A stretch of 11,565 nt of DNA from Chloroflexota bacterium (GTDB taxonomy: Bacteria; Chloroflexota; Dehalococcoidia; UBA2979): positions 1 through 11,565 of the forward strand of contig CANFFZ010000062.1 of assembly GCA_947446155.1 (NCBI GenBank), read 5' to 3'. The notes beneath the pieces were generated by a model. That model did no database searches and was not told the origin of the DNA. It saw only the letters and a program-made list of their open reading frames with translations. Positions 7,957 to 11,565 of this stretch are shown here, in pieces. The position numbers and the translations under genes are program-made. Positions within the stretch are counted from its first letter, which is position 1. Every line of letters begins with the position of its first letter.

Positions 7957-9300
7957 ATGCTCGACGCGCTCACTGAACGGCTCTCCGGCACCTTCCGCCG
8001 CCTCGGATCCTCCGGGCGCATCGGTGAGAAGGAACTCGACGAGGCGCTGCGCGAAGTGCGCATCGCGCTCCTCGAAGCCGACGTCAACTTCAAGGTGGTA
8101 CGAGACTTCGTGGCCCGTGTGCGAGAACGCGCGCTGGGTCAGGAAGTGCTGTCCTCGATCACACCGGGCCAACAGGTGATCGGCATCGTGCAAGAGGTGC
8201 TGGTCGAGACGTTGGGCAAGGAGCACGCGCCGCTGGAGCGCGCGAAGGGCGGCCCCACCAAGATCATGGTGGTGGGCTCGAAGGGTTCCGGGAAGACGAC
8301 ACTGGCGGGACGCCTCGCGCTGAAGTTCAAGAGCGAGGGCTTCCGCCCGCTGCTCGTCTCCACCGACTTCGAGCGTGTCGCCGCCTCCGAGCAGTTGCAG
8401 ATCCTCGCGCAGTCCATCGATGTCCCCGTCTACGTCGAAAAGGTCGAGGCGCCCGCAGCAGACGTGGCCAGGCGTGCGCTCGCCCACGCTGCGACGATCA
8501 ACGCGAGCGCGATCATCGTGGACACCGTCGGCGCCGTGATGCTGGACGACGAGATCGCGGACGCCCTCGCGGCACTCGCGGACGTCGTCGACCCGACGGA
8601 GTTGCTGATCGTGGTGGACGCGATGACCGGCCAGGAGGCAGTCACGCTCGCCAAAGAGTTCCACGACGTCCTCGAAGGCTCCGGCATCGTGGTGACGAAG
8701 GTCGACTCGGACACCCGCGGCGGCGCGGTGCTGTCCGTGCGAGAAGTCACCGGCCTCCCGGTCAAGTTCATCACCACCGGCGAACGTCTCGAAGCCCTCG
8801 AGGAGTTCCACCCGGACCGCTTCGCCTCGCGCGTCCTCGGGATGGGTGACGTGGTCACGCTGGTGGAAAAGGCGAAGCAGGCGATCGGCGAGCGGGACGC
8901 CAAAGAGGTGGCCCGCCGGATGCGGACGGGACAATTTGACCTGGAAGACTTCCTGGGCCAGATGGAGCAGTTGAAGAAGATGGGCCCGCTGTCGGGCATC
9001 TTCGACATGCTCCCGGGCGCCGGGGCGATCAAGGCGCAACTCGGCGGCGGGTTCGACATGAACGAGAAGTTCATCAACCAGTCCGAGGCGATCATCCGCT
9101 CGATGACCGTGGAGGAACGCCGGCATCCGGACGTCATCAACGGCTCCCGGCGGCGGCGAATCGCTCGGGGGTCAGGAACCCACCCGTCGGACGTCAACCG
9201 CCTCTTGAACCAGTTCGCGGAAGCCCGCAAACTGATGAAGGCGATGGCGGGTGGCGGCGGCAAGAACGCTGGCGGCATCCGAAGGATGCTGGGTCTCTGA
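7957..9300 (+). CDS. ffh: Signal recognition particle protein Ffh (SRP54)
   Basis: GTPase that with 4.5S/SRP RNA binds signal sequences on ribosomes and delivers them to FtsY at the membrane. It is full length at 447 aa. N domain 1-98 (LREVRIALLEADVNFKVV); G domain with P-loop GSKGSGKTT (107-115), DFER (136-139, usually DTYR), DAMTGQEAV (221-229), TKVD (247-250) and DTRGG (252-256), and the closing FITTGERLEALEEFHP; M domain from about 325 with the RNA-binding INGSRRRRIARGSG (395-407) and a Met/Gly-rich C-terminus. Key oddity: the G3 motif, almost always DTAGR, reads Asp189-Thr-Val-Gly-Ala193, so the Arg that takes part in GTP hydrolysis with FtsY is absent. Everything else and the location ahead of rpsP indicate the genuine housekeeping gene. 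It follows an unrelated gene by 39 nt and seems to have its own leaderless promoter. Confidence 0.95.
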   Translation: MLDALTERLSGTFRRLGSSGRIGEKELDEALREVRIALLEADVNFKVVRDFVARVRERALGQEVLSSITPGQQVIGIVQEVLVETLGKEHAPLERAKGGPTKIMVVGSKGSGKTTLAGRLALKFKSEGFRPLLVSTDFERVAASEQLQILAQSIDVPVYVEKVEAPAADVARRALAHAATINASAIIVDTVGAVMLDDEIADALAALADVVDPTELLIVVDAMTGQEAVTLAKEFHDVLEGSGIVVTKVDSDTRGGAVLSVREVTGLPVKFITTGERLEALEEFHPDRFASRVLGMGDVVTLVEKAKQAIGERDAKEVARRMRTGQFDLEDFLGQMEQLKKMGPLSGIFDMLPGAGAIKAQLGGGFDMNEKFINQSEAIIRSMTVEERRHPDVINGSRRRRIARGSGTHPSDVNRLLNQFAEARKLMKAMAGGGGKNAGGIRRMLGL

Positions 9301-9335
9301 CTCAGGTTCCGAATCTGGGGACTGCCGAATCTGAG
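9301..9335 (+). repeat. Inverted and direct repeats directly after ffh
   Basis: CTCAGGTTC (9301-9309) can pair with GAATCTGAG (9327-9335) in a 9-bp stem with one G-U pair and a 17-nt loop, starting at the base after the ffh stop. The same stretch holds CCGAATCTG twice (9309-9317 and 9325-9333), 16 nt apart. No T run follows. It may be a weak terminator or processing hairpin between ffh and rpsP; the role is unproven. Confidence 0.3.
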
Positions 9336-9344
9336 GCGGCCCCC

Positions 9345-9350
9345 TAGACT
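9345..9350 (+). promoter_or_regulatory. Candidate -10 box for the rpsP-khpA-rimM unit
   Basis: TAGACT followed by CG matches the TANACTCG pattern seen before ffh and the tRNA genes. CTGCCG stands 17 bp upstream as a poor -35. The leader to the rpsP start would be about 80 nt, long enough for feedback control by S16, but no specific structure is recognised. Confidence 0.35.
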
Positions 9351-9438
9351 CGACCCCCGAACCGCCCGACACTGATCTGCCAGCCACCGGCGACTCCGCG
9401 TCCAACGAAGGCGCAGCGCCCCCTGAAGGAACGTGCCC

Positions 9439-9885
9439 GTGCTCCGCATCCGTCTTCGCCGTACCGGCCAGAAGCACCAGCCCTCATACCGCATCGTCGT
9501 CGCCCACAAGGAGACGAAGCGTGACGGTGGCTTCCTGGAGATCGTCGGCCACTACAACCCGACGACTGAGCCTCGCACCCTCGAGGTGAACGCCGAGCGG
9601 ACCCAGTACTGGCTGTCCGTGGGCGCACAGCCGTCCGAGACGGTCCATCGGCTGCTCTTCAGCGCTGGTGTGACCACGGTCGAGCCGAAGAAGCGCGTCA
9701 CCGTGCCGACGAAGGTTGAGCGCGAGGCGACCGAGGCCGCCAAGAAGGCGCACGTCGAAGAGGTCAAGGCCCGCAAGGACGCCGAAGCCGCCGCCGTGAA
9801 GGAGGCTGCCGCAGCCACCGTAGCCGCAGAGAAGGCCGCTGCTGAGGCCGCCACCGCCGCGACCGCAGACGCCGGCTCGAACTAA
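9439..9885 (+). CDS. rpsP: 30S ribosomal protein S16 with C-terminal extension
   Basis: S16 binds 16S rRNA in the body of the 30S subunit and is needed for its assembly. The core is residues 1-82 (IRLRRTGQKHQPSYRIVVA, VGHYNPTTEP, WLSVGAQPSETVHRLL). The start is GTG at 9439: GAAGGA (9425-9430) is 8 nt away and the product begins MLRIRL, aligning with the usual MVKIRL. An in-frame GTG at 9433 is possible but only 2 nt from the Shine-Dalgarno sequence. S16 is usually 75-95 aa; this one has 148 because of a Lys/Glu/Ala-rich helical tail (about 83-148) such as is seen in some high-GC lineages. It is followed after 3 nt by khpA. Confidence 0.96.
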   Translation: MLRIRLRRTGQKHQPSYRIVVAHKETKRDGGFLEIVGHYNPTTEPRTLEVNAERTQYWLSVGAQPSETVHRLLFSAGVTTVEPKKRVTVPTKVEREATEAAKKAHVEEVKARKDAEAAAVKEAAAATVAAEKAAAEAATAATADAGSN

Positions 9886-9888
9886 CCG

Positions 9889-10116
9889 ATGAGGGCACTC
9901 ATCGAGTATCTGGCCCGCGCCCTTGCCGAGCACCCCGATGACGTGGTCGTCGAAGAGGAACACGACGGCGACCGCATCCTGCTCTACCTCTACGTGAACG
10001 ACGAGGACAAGGGACGCGTGATCGGCCGTGACGGCCGCTGCGCGAACGCGATGCGTTCCCTGCTCCACGTTGCCGCAGTCCGCGCCGGCGTTCGCGCCAC
10101 GCTCAACATCGAGTAA
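9889..10116 (+). CDS. khpA: KH-domain RNA-binding protein KhpA
   Basis: 75-aa single type II KH domain protein. The family (KhpA/YlqC) binds RNA, often with KhpB, and influences cell division and envelope regulation in Gram-positive bacteria. The N-terminus LIEYLARALAEHPDDVVVEE and the GxxG loop Gly46-Arg-Asp-Gly49 within VIGRDGRCANAMRSLL are typical; most relatives have IGKxGRTA, so the Asp in the loop and the Cys are slightly unusual. ATG is 3 nt after the rpsP stop with no Shine-Dalgarno sequence, implying translational coupling. The position between rpsP and rimM is the standard one and supports the assignment. Confidence 0.93.
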   Translation: MRALIEYLARALAEHPDDVVVEEEHDGDRILLYLYVNDEDKGRVIGRDGRCANAMRSLLHVAAVRAGVRATLNIE

Positions 10117-10126
10117 GCGCGTCCTC

Positions 10127-10780
10127 GTGTCCGGTTCCCGGCCTAACCCCGCCCGCCGTCCCGGACGGCCGGGCCCGCGCGTCCCGCGGCCGTCACGGCC
10201 CTCCCGTCCGATTCCGCCTCGGGTGTACCGACCTCCCCTCGATGACTCGCCATTGCCGCCCGCAGACGAACGTGTCGCGATCGGCATGATCAACGCGCCG
10301 TGGGGCCTGAAGGGGCACGTGAAGGTGACGGCGCTGACGGCGAACCCGGAGCGCTTCACCGAGGGCGCCGTCGTCATCCTGAAGGACACCCGTGTACGCA
10401 TCCTCGACATCGAGACGCCGCTGGGCTTCCCCTGCGTGCTGTTCGAGGGGCATGAGGGCCGTGCCGCCGCCGAGGCGCTGCGCGGCGCACTGATCGAGAT
10501 CGCAGAGTCCGACCTCCCCCCGCTCCCCGAGGGCGAGTACTACACACACGACCTCATCGGGATGGCGGTCGTCACGACGGCGGGCGAGCCGGTGGGTGTG
10601 CTGGAGCAAGTGCTGGTCACCGGCGCGAACGATGTTTACCTCGTGCGGTTGCCGGACCGGAAAGACGTCCTGATCCCCGCCCTCGGTCACATCGTGATCG
10701 AGGTGGACGTGCCGGGAAAGCGGATGGTGATCGAGCCCGTGAAAGGCCTGCTCAGTGGATCGCCCGAGGACCGCGAGTAG
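10127..10780 (+). CDS. rimM: Ribosome maturation factor RimM with Arg/Pro-rich N-terminal extension
   Basis: RimM binds S19 and helps mature the 3' head domain of the 30S subunit. With GTG at 10127 the product is 217 aa. The RimM N-terminal barrel begins near residue 49 (VAIGMINAPWGLKGHVKVTALTANPERF) and the C-terminal PRC barrel covers about 137-208 (YYTHDLIGMAVV, GANDVYLVRL, DVLIPALGHIV, VIEPVKGLL). Typical RimM is 165-180 aa, and the excess is the first 48 residues, rich in Arg and Pro. The start is uncertain: no candidate has a Shine-Dalgarno sequence. GTG at 10127 is 10 nt after khpA and would be coupled to it; GTG at 10223 would still give a complete RimM without the extension. trmD and rplS, the usual followers, are absent; tRNA genes come next. 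Confidence 0.92.
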   Translation: MSGSRPNPARRPGRPGPRVPRPSRPSRPIPPRVYRPPLDDSPLPPADERVAIGMINAPWGLKGHVKVTALTANPERFTEGAVVILKDTRVRILDIETPLGFPCVLFEGHEGRAAAEALRGALIEIAESDLPPLPEGEYYTHDLIGMAVVTTAGEPVGVLEQVLVTGANDVYLVRLPDRKDVLIPALGHIVIEVDVPGKRMVIEPVKGLLSGSPEDRE

Positions 10781-10807
10781 CACCGGTCTCATCGGGTTTC
10801 GCCCGCG

Positions 10808-10835
10808 TTGCCCGTCCCTCGGTGCGCCCTATACT
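10808..10835 (+). promoter_or_regulatory. Promoter of the tRNA-Ala/tRNA-Arg unit
   Basis: TTGCCC (10808-10813, 4 of 6 to TTGACA), a 16-bp spacer, then TATACT (10830-10835, 5 of 6 to TATAAT). Start of transcription would be near 10842, about 29 nt before the mature 5' end of tRNA-Ala. This is the best promoter match in the window. CGGG/CCCG at 10793-10805 just upstream could form a small hairpin after rimM. Confidence 0.6.
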
Positions 10836-10870
10836 CGGTCGTACTGCCTGGCACGGAGGCGAGCCTTCGT

Positions 10871-10946
10871 GGGGATGTAGCTCAGCTGGTAGAGCGCCGC
10901 ATTCGCATTGCGGAGGCCAGGGGTTCGAGTCCCCTCATCTCCACCA
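10871..10946 (+). tRNA. tRNA-Ala, anticodon CGC
   Basis: 76 nt with CCA encoded (10944-10946). The acceptor arm GGGGATG/CATCTCC pairs fully and contains the G3-U70 wobble that identifies alanine tRNAs. The D arm is GCTC/GAGC, the anticodon stem CCGCA/TGCGG around loop TTCGCAT, with the anticodon CGC at 10904-10906, and the T arm AGGGG-TTCGAGT-CCCCT. It decodes GCG, as expected in a GC-rich genome. Confidence 0.97.
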
Positions 10947-10968
10947 TCCCGCCCGCTGCGGCTCGCGC

Positions 10969-11043
10969 GCCCTCGTAGCTCAGTGGATAGAGCGTTGGTT
11001 TCCTAAACCATGTGCGCAGGTTCAACTCCTGCCGAGGGCACCA
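10969..11043 (+). tRNA. tRNA-Arg, anticodon CCT
   Basis: 75 nt with CCA encoded (11041-11043). Acceptor GCCCTCG/CGAGGGC, D arm GCTC/GAGC, anticodon stem TTGGT/ACCAT (first pair T-T mismatched), loop TTCCTAA with the anticodon CCT at 11002-11004, and T arm GCAGG-TTCAACT-CCTGC. It decodes AGG. It lies 22 nt after tRNA-Ala and is probably cut from the same transcript. The 3' half is a likely attachment site for the integrase next door; the gene itself is intact. Confidence 0.95.
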
Positions 11044-11062
11044 CTTGGCCGAATCTGTCCGA

Positions 11063-11091
11063 GCGAGGATTACGAAGTTCCTCGTGCTTTT
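11063..11091 (+). terminator. Possible intrinsic terminator of the tRNA unit
   Basis: CGAGGA (11064-11069) and TCCTCG (11079-11084) form a 6-bp stem with a 9-nt loop, followed by TGCTTTT (a T run at 11088-11091). It is 20 nt after tRNA-Arg, the right place for ending the tRNA transcript. The stem is short, and the site could also be an integrase-binding repeat. Confidence 0.38.
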
Positions 11092-11099
11092 CGGGAGCT

Positions 11100-11122
11100 T
11101 TGACAGCAACATTGACAGCAAC
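11100..11122. repeat. Tandem 11-mer repeat between tRNA-Arg and the integrase
   Basis: TTGACAGCAAC occurs at 11100-11110 and again at 11112-11122, separated by one A (period 12, close to one helical turn). Such paired short repeats beside an att site resemble arm-type binding sites of tyrosine integrases. This is inferred from position and spacing only. Confidence 0.5.
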
Positions 11123-11140
11123 GCGGCCCGAAGGGCTTCC

Positions 11141-11565
11141 TCACGCCCTCGCAAACACCGTTTCCATCTGATCCGCCACCTCCCGCCTGAGGGCCGGGAT
11201 CACGTGGCTGTAGGTGTTCATCGTCAGCGTGTAGGTGGAATGACCCAGCATCTCCATCACCAAGCGCGGATGAACATTCTTGGCCAGCAGGAGTGAGGCG
11301 CATGAGTGGCGCAGGTCATGGACCCGCATATCGGGCAGACCCAGTTCGGCAAGCACGCGATGGAACCGCCTAGTCGTCGCGCTCCCGTTAAGTGGTCTTC
11401 CGATCTTGTCCGTGAAGACCAAGTCCGTGTCGTACCACTCGCCACCGGCACGAAGACGGTCCTGCAACTGTTCCGACCGACGCCGACGCAGGGCATCGAC
11501 GGTGAGGGACGGGAGGGCGAGCGTGCGATGACTTGTCTCACTCTTCGGCTCAGCCAGAATCGTTC
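11141..11565 (-). CDS. Phage/ICE-type tyrosine integrase, C-terminal part (5' end outside window)
   Basis: 140 residues of the C-terminal catalytic domain are visible; the frame stays open to the right edge, so the gene is cut by the window rather than broken. Seen in order: EPKSETSHRTLALP (the beta-hairpin region with the catalytic-type Lys), VFTDKIGRPLNG, HDLRHSCASLLL (His and Arg of the HxxR box), VMEMLGHSTYTLTMNTYSHV (second His and the nucleophile Tyr) and a short amphipathic C-terminus (DQMETVFARA). The first catalytic Arg and the DNA-binding N-terminal domains are outside. The wording EMLGHST...TYSHV is typical of phage and ICE integrases rather than Xer proteins. The TGA stop (11143-11141) faces tRNA-Arg, with GCCC-GAA-GGGC (11126-11136) just beyond as a weak hairpin. 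Confidence 0.92.
   Translation of the reverse strand, partial: TILAEPKSETSHRTLALPSLTVDALRRRRSEQLQDRLRAGGEWYDTDLVFTDKIGRPLNGSATTRRFHRVLAELGLPDMRVHDLRHSCASLLLAKNVHPRLVMEMLGHSTYTLTMNTYSHVIPALRREVADQMETVFARA

Larger units (their letters stand above)
11044..11565. mobile_element. Left edge of a putative integrative element at tRNA-Arg(CCT)
   Basis: A phage/ICE-type integrase gene begins about 100 nt beyond the 3' end of an intact tRNA-Arg gene and points towards it, the usual arrangement where an element has recombined into a tRNA 3' end. A short tandem repeat stands between them. The distal att copy would lie to the right, outside the window, so the size and type of the element are unknown. The boundary at 11044 is approximate, since the att core may overlap the tRNA. 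Confidence 0.5.

Noticed and set aside
7789..9126. 445-aa open frame on the minus strand opposite ffh
   Set aside because: It is a mirror frame caused by high GC; rich in His, Arg, Asp and Leu with no domain, while the + strand encodes Ffh with all family motifs.
10822..11154. Open frames on both strands across the two tRNA genes (93 aa plus, 90 aa minus)
   Set aside because: Their peptides are the familiar false translations of tRNA sequence (such as SSAGRAPHSHCGG and LVAQWIERW); the tRNA structures explain the DNA completely.

Overview
The window is 11.5 kb of GC-rich bacterial chromosome, densely packed with housekeeping genes on the + strand, ending at the edge of a probable integrated element. 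The arrangement ffh-rpsP-khpA-rimM, the frequent GTG starts, the lack of a Shine-Dalgarno sequence before ffh, khpA and rimM, and the style of the GAPDH and enolase proteins suggest Chloroflexota (perhaps Dehalococcoidia). This is an inference of moderate to low confidence; Actinomycetota cannot be excluded without a phylogeny.

Layout. 2-1381: 3' part of uvrC (nucleotide excision repair; the 5' end is outside the window). 1382-1619: intergenic, with a good promoter candidate and a small hairpin. 1620-2567: XerC-type tyrosine recombinase with a full catalytic set. 2657-3931: enolase. 3942-4862: a 306-aa conserved-looking protein I do not recognise. 4872-6020: an AlkZ/YcaQ-type winged-helix protein with a QxQ motif, probably a DNA glycosylase. 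6109-7125: type I GAPDH. A strong 12-bp hairpin follows it. 7336-7917: DUF1801-like protein with a basic Lys/Ala/Pro tail. 7957-9300: ffh (SRP GTPase), apparently leaderless. 9439-9885: ribosomal protein S16 with a long C-terminal tail. 9889-10116: KH-domain protein KhpA. 10127-10780: RimM with an Arg/Pro-rich N-terminal extension. 10871-10946: tRNA-Ala(CGC). 10969-11043: tRNA-Arg(CCT). 11141-11565 on the minus strand: the C-terminal half of a phage/ICE-type integrase pointing at the tRNA-Arg gene, running off the right edge.

Functionally there are four groups: DNA maintenance (uvrC, xerC, AlkZ-like), central glycolysis (eno, gap), the translation and secretion cluster (ffh, rpsP, khpA, rimM, two tRNAs), and the integration junction. 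I found no CRISPR array, no toxin-antitoxin pair and no convincing multi-gene novel system. The most interesting points are the altered G3 motif of Ffh (DTVGA in place of DTAGR), the integrase/tRNA-Arg junction with a short tandem repeat, the unknown gene in the glycolysis/repair cluster, the leaderless ffh promoter with recurring TANACTCG boxes, and an inverted repeat that could mask the ribosome-binding site of the DUF1801 gene.
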